Positions 35,239 to 45,100 of a DNA stretch of 64,000 nucleotides are shown in pieces. Source of the DNA: Parus major (Eukaryota; Chordata; Aves; Passeriformes; Paridae); contig NC_031783.1 of assembly GCF_001522545.3 (NCBI RefSeq), positions 3,656,532 to 3,720,531 on the forward strand. The letters run 5' to 3'. The notes beneath the pieces are model-generated. The model was given only the letters and a program-made list of their open reading frames with translations, was not told where the DNA came from and ran no database searches. Made by a program: the position numbers and the translations under genes. How positions within the stretch are numbered: position 1 is the first letter of the stretch; each line of letters opens with the position of its first letter.

Positions 35239-35268
35239 CCTGTGTGCTGTTTATTAACAGCACACAGG
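35239..35268. other. perfect 12-bp inverted repeat (hairpin)
   Basis: CCTGTGTGCTGT is followed by the loop TTATTA and then ACAGCACACAGG, an exact 12-base stem. It is too short for a typical pre-miRNA stem. No flanking element is visible that would make it a transposon end. Confidence 0.85.
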
Positions 35269-35329
35269 TTATATTTAACCCTGAATGCCTGTGTTTGTGA
35301 CAAGCCACCATCACAATGAGCCTGTTTAT

Positions 35330-35475
35330 TTCCAGATACGTAGTGGCATCGTTCATTTGCACATTAAAGGGAACTTCGCTGCAAGAAGACAAATTCGAGG
35401 CTACAAAAGCTTGGTGATTATTGTAATGCTAATCTGTATTCAATCCCATATATGTGTCGCATCTTGAATACTTTA
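35330..35475. promoter_or_regulatory. CpG-retaining stretch, possible conserved element or exon
   Basis: Five CpGs fall within about 125 AT-rich bases (TACGTA, ATCGTT, TTCGCT, TTCGAG, GTCGCA). A pyrimidine-rich acceptor-like tract, TGTTTATTTCCAG, ends at 35335. The frame that follows is open for 43 codons to a TGA (start IRSGIVHLHIKGNFAARR) and contains a hydrophobic segment near its end. Downstream is a homeodomain-type word, AATTAATTAG. It could be a conserved enhancer or a terminal exon; I do not recognise the peptide. Confidence 0.28.
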
Positions 35476-36029
35476 AAAAATTAATTAGTCAACTGTGTTG
35501 TGCCACAGATGAGCAGGAGCAAGGGGCTGCCTGCATCCACAAGCTGTGACATTCTCTGTGCCAGCAGGACTTTAAAGCAGAGAAGGTCCCCAAGAACTGA
35601 GCTGGAGGTGGTCCCAACCTCTGTCTTCTACCTGACGGTACAGAAAGTGGTGGCATTTGTGTGCTTGTGTTCTATTAACTGATGAAAATGTATTTAAAGT
35701 ATCTCAAATAACAATCCCAACGCTGCTTTATATCCTGTATTTATAAAGGTATTTAAATCTTTGCTCTCATTTCAGTAGGAAGTAAACATCATGCCTCTAA
35801 AGCTAGTGGCAAAAGTCTCATTGGTGTGCTCTGCAAATGAAAATAGGTGGAGTAAAAATAAATACAGCTGCAAAATAAAGATTTGTCATTAACTAAGAAT
35901 ACAAAATAGGCAGTTACCCATTTTCTCAACAGAATTCTACCCCCATCCAGAATTGCCCAAGAGTATTTCTTTAGGCCAAAAGTCTTCTAGGAAGCTCTGA
36001 ACTCTGTCACTGGGTTTCCTTTGCTCAGG
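35476..36029. other. non-coding stretch
   Basis: AT-rich; nothing was recognised. Confidence 0.5.
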
Positions 36030-36520
36030 TCGCTGTGGTGTGGGCAGGTGTCAGACTCAGGCCTGCCTCGCGGGGTTGTGCTCGCTGTGCTTTGGGTGAA
36101 AAGTCCCAGATCCTGCTCCTCGGGGGCTGTGTGCTCTGGGGATGGCTGGTGACCCCTCAGTGCCTTCCAGCTGCCATCCTGGCCCTGGGAAATGGTTTAT
36201 ATTGCCTTTATCTGTGGTTCTGAGCAGCGTTCAGGGCTCAGCTCTGTGGTGTAGGCCGCGCTTTATCGTTTCAAGGTATTGCCTTGCCCTGCTGATCTCC
36301 AAGGGGAAGCAATTGCACTTCCAGGTTTTTGAGGTATTTTCTATTGTCTTTTGACATTTCCTCACTCTGGTGTGGTGAGCACTGTCACATCTGTGTTTTT
36401 CTGGTCATGGGGCCCTGTAGACAAATTAACCTTTCGCCGTTTTATTGAGGAAATGATTTGCATTAATACCGTGGGAAGGGAAAAAGATTGTGGGATTGGA
36501 AGATATTTTGAATTCACAAC
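36030..36520. promoter_or_regulatory. CpG-retaining stretch with POU octamer, possible conserved element
   Basis: CpGs cluster at 36030-36125 (GGTCGCTG, CTCGCGGG, CTCGCTG, CTCGGG), at 36255-36270 (GCCGCGC, ATCGTT) and at 36433-36520 (TTCGCCG, ACCGTG, AACGCA). The last part contains ATTTGCAT at 36456-36463, an exact POU octamer, followed by TAAT. It looks like regulatory DNA on the approach to the CpG island 4 kb downstream. No product was recognised in the overlapping frames. Confidence 0.25.
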
Positions 36521-39329
36521 GCACTAAAATGCTGTGTTTTCTAATTACTAAACAAACAAATGTGATTTGCTTGGGAAAAACACCTAAATGCAGGTCCAGA
36601 TTACCTCTGAAGGACATATATAGGGGAATGTTAAAGTCCATGTTACAACTTTAACTAGTAATCCTCCTTCCTGTGGAAATGCTGGCTGCTTTAGGAATGC
36701 AAATTCCTGTGACTACTTTAGCATTTCAACAGGGCTGTGAATATGTATAAGCACAGAAGGAATTATTTTGCTTCAAGACTTTTCAGAGACCTGTTTCTTC
36801 TTCATGTTGGTAGATGTGTTGTTACCTTATGTTTCACATTAAACTTTGCAACGAGCTCAAAAAAAGAATCAACAGTCTTGAAAGTGACTGCTGCTGGTAA
36901 ATGGTGCCTGGTGCTTTCCTTACACTTGACAAAAAGTAGATACAGATTTTTTTTCCTTGATTTGATGCTTCTTCAGAAACTTTGCTTTATTTTAGGGCTT
37001 TGAATAAGTAATTCTTTTTTGAACTTGACCTCCTAAGCAGCAGTGGCTGTACAAAATATCCCTGTCCTGTGGCAAATGTGTTTTTGCTCTTTACAGGGGG
37101 GTGAGTACAGGCATGACAGGTTATTTTTATAGCAGTTTTCATAGCAGTTATGCAGGAAACTTTTTTATGGTAATGTTTGAAGTAACATTTATTAGAACAG
37201 CACTAGTTTAGTTGCATCAAAATTATGTTCCTCTGCTATTTTATTGATGGTGTTTGATTTCTTGTTTCTGAATGAAATTAGCCATGACTTTTTTTATAAA
37301 ATAGAGAAAATAAAATTTTCATTTAATATGCTGCAAACTTTTGCATTTAGCATTGCAGAAAAGTGTGAAAATACCTTTGGACAATTGCAATGTTTAAGTG
37401 ACCTCATTTGTGAACTACTCTAATTGTATGAATGGCAGAAACAAAACTAGAACCTTCAAGAGAGATTGGTGACATCAGCAGCAAATACACCTTGGGAAAA
37501 GGCAACCCCAACTCCTAATGCAAAGTGAAGCAATTCAGATCGGTATAATCGCATTTATAAATTCTTTATGGGTGCTACTTGTGAGAAATTGGCTAAAGAA
37601 AAGTACTGGCATTTTGAATATACAGAAAAATGATTACTGAAAACACCTGGTGTTTTGTGTCACTGTTTTTTTGGAACAGCTCTTACGTAGATCCAATGCT
37701 AATCCCAATTCTTTTTGAGTACTTCTGTAATTAGTTTCACAGTGTTCTTAGCAATGTTGTGCATGCTTGCAGGATCCAACTTCTGGAGAACATTTTAAAA
37801 TTCTCCTTGGTAAAGGAAAAACTTTTGGTTTTTGATTGTATTTCTTTTGATAGTTCAGGTTTAAAATCCTTATCACTTGGATTCTCTCCAAAAGCTTATT
37901 TAGCATCAGCTAACATCATTCATTCTCAGATGTGGATTCCTTGAGCTCTGATTGCTCTGTTGGACTTGTGGCATCCGATGGGTGTTGGATTTTTTAACAC
38001 CTTGGTTGTCTGGCTTAATTTTGCACATGGAAAGCACAAAGCCTTTTGAAATAAAACTGCAGCAAGTTTGTGATAAATCACACGATACTTCTCCATCCGA
38101 ACATGCTTCATTAGGCTCCCCTGGTGTGGGGCTGCTCGTTGGATGGCACGTAGGGAGAAACTGCTCCAGCAGGAATCCATCAGGCATGGAGAGCCCCCGT
38201 GTGTTGGACATGGACATGCATTAAAGATTAAACCACATTTCACTGCCCTCTTTAACTGCAGTAAAAGAACTTTACAAACAGAACAACCTCCTGCTTGAGA
38301 TGCTACTTGTGAATTTTAACAGGTCACTGTCTTTCAGTGGTTATGTTGCTTTTTTTTTTTTATAGCTCTCACAGCACAGAAACTTAGCTCAGGAAATGAT
38401 GGTTAAATCAGTTACCCACTGAAGACTTTGAGCTGGAAGCTTTCTAGGATGACACGTGCACCTTTGCATCAGTTTAAAAAATGCTCCAGCTGCACCATTC
38501 ACTAAAAGGCACATATTTTACAGTTAGTTGCTTTGGTCTGATTCTCTGTGATTTTCTTAGTCAATTGGAAAATTCAGAAGAAAAACACTCCCTCTTTTTG
38601 AGAAGAAAAAGATGTAAGGGATGACAAACAACTAAATTCATTTACAAGTTTTGAGGTGCCATGAGACATAAAGTGGTGGTACTCATCTGTACTATTCAAT
38701 AAGGACATTGAAAATACTTTAAAGCTGGACTTTAGGAATTCAGACCATTATTTTGCTTTTGACTGTTTTCACAACTTTGTGAGTGCTGCAGCTCTTTCTG
38801 CAGCAGAGTGTGCTTTGCCCCCTTTAATTTTTGCTAATGAGATAATTAGTTGGTTCAAACTTGTTTTCATTACTTGAAGTATGAACATGGGATCTCTGAA
38901 GAACAGCATTGAGGACCACATGTAGCATGTGCCAGAACTGCAGATCCTCTGATTGAAGGCACATACATGCTGCAAAGGCTCAAAACAACAGGCCAGAGGA
39001 AATAGAGATATTTTCTGACTGCTTTGACTCTAAATGGCCTTGCCCTGAACAGCCTGGTTTTATAAATTAGCAGTGCTAATTGCTGCTGGTGGCATTTTTA
39101 ATGGAACTGAGCTTAACACTAGGAATATATGGTAAAAATCAGATTTAAGTAACAGAACTAATAGGCCAACCCATAGTATTTTGTTGATTGTAAGTGGTAA
39201 AGATAGTATTTTAGTAATCCCTGTTTTACTTCAGCCATGTTTAGACACACAGGGTGATTTAATTGGAGTTTCTAACATTTCAGTGCTTTAATGCTCTGAA
39301 ACATATTAGCTCTGCCTTAGCAGTTAGTG
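36521..39329. other. non-coding stretch with one CpG-retaining patch
   Basis: AT-rich. The patch at 38080-38260 keeps five CpGs (CACGAT, TCCGAA, CTCGTT, CACGTA, CCCGTG) and reads GTGTGTTGGACATGGACATG before an AT-rich conserved-looking end. A T run is at 38351-38361. No gene was recognised; frames at 37906-38243 overlap on both strands. Confidence 0.45.
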
Positions 39330-39540
39330 TTTATTCATTCTCAGAGCATTGTAGGGTCATTAATCCTTCGAGCCCTCCTGAGAAGTCAGAGATGGGAGAC
39401 ACTGGAAGTCATATTATTCTAATTTTACACGTGGGAAAACTGAAGTGATGAATAATGTGGTCAAGGCCACACAATGAGGTAGTGTGAGCTCCAAGATGTT
39501 CTGGCTATTAAGCTCAGTGGTCAGGCCAACCCTTGCAACA
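39330..39540 (-). mobile_element. ancient MIR-type SINE, minus strand
   Basis: The plus strand reads like the complement of MIR: TCATTAATCCTTCGAGCCC, then ATTATTCTAATTTTACACG, GGGAAAACTGAAG, GTCAAGGCCACACAATGAGG, and CTGGCTATTAAGCTCAGTGG. These correspond in order to the MIR blocks for TTTAATCCT, CCATTTTACAGATG, GAGGAAACTGAGG, CCAAGGTCACACAG and TGGCT..TTAACCAC. Divergence is high, as expected for an element that predates the bird-mammal split. It is inactive. Confidence 0.7.
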
Positions 39541-40254
39541 TTCTCTTTTTAAATTATACACTTTATTGTGATTAAGATGCCTTAATGGTCTCACAGTCTA
39601 CCTGGGCAGAAGTTTTTCTTTTCCCTTTGGGTAATGAGATGAACATGGCTACAATAAAAACTTCCAAACAAGGAAAAACTAGGAAATTACAGCCTGAATT
39701 TAATATTATTTTCTATATGTCAAGTTTTCACAGAGCATAATTAAACCTTGTCTCTCCTATTCTGCCAAGGAGGGGTGCAAATTCTTTACAAAAAGGAAAT
39801 GATCGACATAAGTTATTTTCCAAGAGATCAGATTGTTCTCGATTTTGATTGCAGAGTAATGATAAATATTGAAAGAGGTTTTAATAAACTTTTGGGGTTT
39901 TCTTGAGAAATACTGAATGGGTGGTATGAAAATTCATTTTACAGAATTAGAGAAGCCTTCTGAGTAGCATCTGTAGAAATTTTCAATAGAGTACAAGTGG
40001 TTGTTTACAGCTTGTATCTTCAGTTGTATAAATAGATGTACTTTGAAATAGCAGCTTATTTTGCAGGACACAAGCAATGCTTTTTGTAGTGAAAGAGATC
40101 AGTTTTTAATGTTTGTCTGAAACTTTTTTTCCTTCTCTGCAAATGGGTTAATTGCTGCCATCTCTTGTGCAAAATGTTCAGGTTTTGTTTCAGTTCCAGA
40201 CAGTTTTTGTCTCAAAAATGACACAGTCTGCAATATTATTCCAAAAGGAATTCA
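39541..40254. other. non-coding stretch
   Basis: AT-rich; no feature was recognised. It precedes the CpG-richer approach to the island. Confidence 0.5.
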
Positions 40255-40476
40255 GAATTTCACTAGAGATAATCATCGTTTAATCCAAACGTTCTCCATT
40301 CCGTACAGATAAGACTGCTCCTAACAGCGAACCCCTGTAAACTTTAGCACCACGTCTAATATTTTAATAAGCAGCTAATATTTAGCCCATCCATTAAGCC
40401 GCTCCATAAATGAATTATTGAGCGCAATCTGCTCTCCCGTGCCCACCTTCCTTTCCCACAAGGCTGTGTTTTTTAG
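40255..40476. promoter_or_regulatory. CpG-retaining shoulder of the CpG island
   Basis: At least eight CpGs occur in about 190 AT-rich bases (ATCGTT, AACGTT, TCCGTA, AGCGAA, CACGTC, GCCGCT, AGCGCA, CCCGTG), along with TAAT-type homeodomain words (ATTTTAATAAGC, CTAATATTT, ATGAATTATTGAG). It adjoins the GC-rich island directly, which suggests a proximal regulatory region. Confidence 0.35.
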
Positions 40477-40744
40477 CTAAGCCGGCGTGGAGCTGCTGTT
40501 ATCTCCAGACAAGCGGAGCGGGCTCTGCCGAGCTCCGGCACAGGCGGCAGGAGCAGGGGAGGCGGCCCGGGGCTGCGGGGGCTCCCCGCTGGCTGGAGAG
40601 CAGCGGTTCCGAGTGCCGAGCGCTGGCCCGGGGCCATCGGGGCTGCTGCGGGAGTAGCGGAGCTGCCCTCGGCTCCCGGCCCTTGCTCCGCGGGGCAGGC
40701 ACGGCACCGTGCCCGCCGGGCTGCGGGGGGCGGTGGATGCTGCC

Positions 40745-40775
40745 GGGGCTGCGGGGCCGGCCGGGGCTGCCCGGG
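40745..40775 (+). other. G-quadruplex motif
   Basis: Four guanine runs (40745-40748, 40753-40756, 40763-40766, 40773-40775) are separated by loops of 4, 6 and 6 bases, fitting the canonical G3+N1-7 pattern. It lies 31 bases from the assembly gap and could have contributed to loss of reads there. Confidence 0.6.
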
Positions 40776-40806
40776 CTCCCCCCGGCTCCCATCAGCTGCC
40801 CCCGGC

Positions 40807-41460
40807 NNNNNNNNNNNNNNNNNNNNNNNNNNNNNNNNNNNNNNNNNNNNNNNNNNNNNNNNNNNNNNNNNNNNNNNNNNNNNNNNNNNNNNNNNNNNNN
40901 NNNNNNNNNNNNNNNNNNNNNNNNNNNNNNNNNNNNNNNNNNNNNNNNNNNNNNNNNNNNNNNNNNNNNNNNNNNNNNNNNNNNNNNNNNNNNNNNNNNN
41001 NNNNNNNNNNNNNNNNNNNNNNNNNNNNNNNNNNNNNNNNNNNNNNNNNNNNNNNNNNNNNNNNNNNNNNNNNNNNNNNNNNNNNNNNNNNNNNNNNNNN
41101 NNNNNNNNNNNNNNNNNNNNNNNNNNNNNNNNNNNNNNNNNNNNNNNNNNNNNNNNNNNNNNNNNNNNNNNNNNNNNNNNNNNNNNNNNNNNNNNNNNNN
41201 NNNNNNNNNNNNNNNNNNNNNNNNNNNNNNNNNNNNNNNNNNNNNNNNNNNNNNNNNNNNNNNNNNNNNNNNNNNNNNNNNNNNNNNNNNNNNNNNNNNN
41301 NNNNNNNNNNNNNNNNNNNNNNNNNNNNNNNNNNNNNNNNNNNNNNNNNNNNNNNNNNNNNNNNNNNNNNNNNNNNNNNNNNNNNNNNNNNNNNNNNNNN
41401 NNNNNNNNNNNNNNNNNNNNNNNNNNNNNNNNNNNNNNNNNNNNNNNNNNNNNNNNNNNN
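40807..41460. other. assembly gap (654 N) inside the CpG island
   Basis: Undetermined bases flanked on both sides by extremely GC-rich sequence, typical of GC dropout in bird assemblies. Confidence 0.99.
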
Positions 41461-42150
41461 GGGCAGGTGCCGCGGGCGGCGGGCGGAGCAGAGCGGGCTC
41501 CCCGCGGGCTGGGCTGGGTGCCCGGGGACAGAGGGATGCTCTGGGCTGAAGCCGAGCCCAGGTGTGCGCTGTGCCAAGCCAGCCCCGCCGTGCCCGTGGT
41601 TCTGTGGCTGCGAGCGCACCTCGGCCAGATGCAGCAGAAAACAACTCCCATCATCCATCCTCCCTCCGTGCTGGGCTGAAGTTTATGTGAACTTCATCTT
41701 CAGGAAGCTGCTTGGCCTTCTGTGGATGGAATATGTGTTAGCATTCATGTGAGAGAAGGCAGGAAGGGGTTTGTCAGGTGGATTACTGCCTTCAGCAGGC
41801 AGCTTGCAGGATTCCTCACCAGCCTGGGCTCCTGTTTAACTTTAGGGTCCCTGTGTCTCACCGGTGTAATATACCCATCTTGGAAAACACAATTTATGAG
41901 TATTTGAAGGTTTTATTACTGTGCTTGTTAAAATGCATGGGATATAACAGCAGCAGCATTTTGTTAATAAATACAATTTAAACACACAGGTAATTTTGGC
42001 TAACAATCCATTTATATGTATTTGCATTGAGAAAAGCAGGAACAGGGTATAAAAGACTGGGATTTAAAAATGCCTATCGGTTTCCAGCTGGATATAATTG
42101 CAAAGTAATTTAAATACTTTGAATGACTTTAGCAATAAAGCTAAAAACCC

Positions 42151-42168
42151 ACACACTTCAAAGTGTGT
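42151..42168. promoter_or_regulatory. perfect 8-bp palindrome, NK2/T-box-like site
   Basis: ACACACTT, spacer CA, AAGTGTGT: an exact inverted repeat. It contains two head-to-head CACTT/AAGTG cores, as in NK2-class homeodomain sites, and GTGTG words as in T-box half-sites. The assignment to a factor is by motif only. Confidence 0.25.
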
Positions 42169-45100
42169 AAAAAATGTTGAAGGGAGTGGGGAATGTGGAT
42201 TTCTCTTGCATTTAAAAACAGGAATCTCGTCCAGACTCCTAATAATATAATATTAGGGGTATAATATTTCTGAAAGACTTGCTGTCACATGGAGGAGGCT
42301 CTGGCATAGCCCAGTAGTGGAGTGCTGGGCTCTGCAGTTCAGACACCGTAAAATCACATTGCTTCCAGGACTGTACATTAAATTCCACCTCAGGTATTTC
42401 ATTTTGATGGATACTGAGGAATTTAGTAAGATCCAAAACAGCCTTTGTATTTATCACTTCTGTAGTGATAAGGAATTTGGTCTTAATGCAGAAGTAATTA
42501 GGATTCATACAAGTGTTACATAGAAAGTTTGCATTATTTTTTCTTATGAAGTATTTAGAAAAATCAGTTTACATGCAGTTTCCACATGTATTTCTAAAAT
42601 GAAGCAACAGATATGTATAAAGTTTGAATGTCTTGATATTCTGACCACACACTGTAGCTTTTTTCTTAGATATTTAATGTTCCTGTTGTTGATCCATTTC
42701 TTGAACATGCAAGTAAGTTTGAAAAGTGAGTAAAACTGCTAATGATCAGTGTTCCCTTGTCTACAGCAGGAGCAGTAGTGCTGTGGGGAATTATTTGTTT
42801 TTTAGATTTGAATCATTTAATAAAACAAATAAAAAAGTGGATTTTGGGGTTTTATCCTTTATATGGGCTTCTCTGTGCGTGCCTGGGTGGTGTCTGTCAA
42901 ACATCTGCTTTGCTTCCTTTAAATCGATGGATCTAGGAGGGGTTTCATTATCCCTTTTGGAGTTCTCCTTCCCAAAGCAGTCCCTTTTTGGGGTTTGAGA
43001 TGCTGTGAACACACAGCAGCTCCCATTCCCCCTGCCTGCTCTGGAAGCTGTGGGCAGGAGTTCCATTTAATCAGTGTCTCTCCACACCCCCTGGTACCTG
43101 GAGGAGTGTCAGCACCGTTCATTGCACCCCTCTCCAGGCACACTTTTACAAAGTTTGAGCTTTATGTTCTTGTTTATCCCACTTGAGTAAAGATTTGAAA
43201 TCAGAATACCTTAACAATGGATGGATGAAGCAACTTCAAGGTGTTACCTTCAGTGTTTCCAACTTCAGTATCAACATTATCATGGAGTTGTTCAAATTTA
43301 TTCTTTTTGCAATAAAAGTTTCACATAGGATCTCAATTTTGCTCATAAACCAGAAAACTTTTCCAGGAACGAGTAATAAATTGATTGTTCAAGTGATAAA
43401 CCTGTTGGTATTTGAAATGCTAAGAAAAGGTCTAGAGAAATGTTCTCAAGAATAATATTGGAAGTTCAGGCTTTTCCTTTTGTAAGGAAAAATATTGCTG
43501 TTGAATTTTTAATTCGTTTTATGAAGATAAATATGTTAAAAATGGTAACTGAAGCATCAAATTAAAGAGGAGAAAAGAGAGGAATGTGGTTAACTCACAC
43601 TTTTGAGTTATTATGGTGATAATTGTGAAAAAGTAAAGTGGGTAAAAATATGTAGGGAGTTTTAACCATAGAAAATATCTTGTCTGGCTTTTACTTCATA
43701 TTTTAATTTAAGCAAACAATGTGCTATGAAAGAGTTATTTTTAACTCCTTAGTGAAAATCAAGCTACTAAAGTCAAGCTTTCAGTTGAGTTCAGTGATAG
43801 GGATTCTGGAGTTTTTGTTAGAAGGATTGTGTCACAGGATTGTCCCTTCTAGGGTTTAGAGATGGGAACAAAGACTGCAGAGGGCCTTGATTGTTTCAGA
43901 GATCTTTTCAGTCTTTTGAGGGTTTTATATGTATTTCAAGATTGGGACATAATTTACAGCATCTCCTAGGAACTAAGCATAACTTTTGAAATTATCTTTA
44001 CGTGAGGATAAAGTTTCCAAACTTTTACTCTGCCATAAATAGGTATATTTCCAATCTGGGTGCAAGTCAGCTTAGCAGAGTTATCAGCCTTTAATGTTGT
44101 CTTGGGATGTGTTACAAAGGAATGGAATGTGTTCTAAACTGAGCTGGGAGGAGATCAGGAATTTGGGAACTCGCAGGAAGTTCCATAAATTCACAGTCAC
44201 CAGGTGGAAGAGAAACACAGGCTTGTCCTTTCCAAGGGTGCATCACAAAAACACTTTATCTGAAATCCAAATGCTCTGGATTGCATTTAGGTGAGATACC
44301 AGACAGTGAAAAGAAATAAATGTGTCACTGCCAAAACTCTCTTCTGGTGGCATTTCCTTCTAAATTTATCGTGTCAGCCATGGAGTTCTCTGTCTGTAGG
44401 AACAAGTATTTGCCATTTTATTTTATTTTAATTTGCTTTGTAGAGTATCTGGTGGAGATGTTAAGGTACGTGGCAAAGTCTCTGTCTTCAGTGACTTTGT
44501 GCAGTCACTGCTTTTACCTCAGCTGAACTTCATTTTGGGCTGTGTGGGGACTTGTTTGCTTTGTGGGATTGGAGTTGAGTGCCAGCAATTCTGTTTTCTG
44601 TTTGTCCTCATCGTGCCTGCTCTTCTTTTCATTTCACTCACACTTTAGTGCTAAACTGCAGAGCCTGTGATTCCCTTCATTGTCTTTGGAAATGAGGCAC
44701 AGTGTGGGCTTCCCTCACCAGGCTGCAACCAGAGAGGATTTTCTTGGTTTTTTGTTCTGTAATTAATTACACATTTCATGCGCAGCAATGAGGCTTCTGC
44801 AGAGAGAAATTTCACTGCTGGTCAGGAATATTTAAAATAAAATGCTTTTGTCTCACAGGAGTGGAGACACACAAACTTCTTCTACAGTATTAAAATGGAG
44901 AAAGTGCTTGAGTCAGCAGTAACATCCAGATTCAGCAAAACTAGGTTATGAATCTGAGCAATTAAACATGACAAAGAGCCCAGTTTTACTGCCTGGACTT
45001 AATATCCCTCCAGTATTTTTTTAGAGACATAAAAACTTCAAAATGTTCCTTTGTGGCAGGTGTTGACAAAAACAATGTACACCTCCATACTCCAGAAACT

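Larger units (their letters stand above)
40477..41640. promoter_or_regulatory. CpG island, probable promoter, interrupted by a gap
   Basis: From about 40477 to 40806 and again from 41461 to 41640 the sequence is very GC-rich. By my count it carries about 34 CpGs in 40501-40806 and about 17 in 41461-41630, against a CpG-poor background. Both edges are sharp. This is the only island in the window and in vertebrates such islands usually mark transcription starts. The direction is not evident: frames are open on both strands and I recognise no N-terminus. The start site and first exon may lie in the missing 654 bases. The collagen-like string PGLRGRPGLPGLP on the plus strand is explained by GC composition. 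Confidence 0.75.

Noticed and set aside
40473..41752. Long open frames through the CpG-island gap, one with a collagen-like PGLRGRPGLPGLP string
   Set aside because: High GC removes stop codons on both strands and gives Gly/Pro/Arg-rich strings by composition; most of each frame is N.
42287..42345. Possible second MIR fragment (GGGCTCTGCAGTTCAGAC)
   Set aside because: Only one short block resembles MIR; the rest of the order and spacing does not follow.
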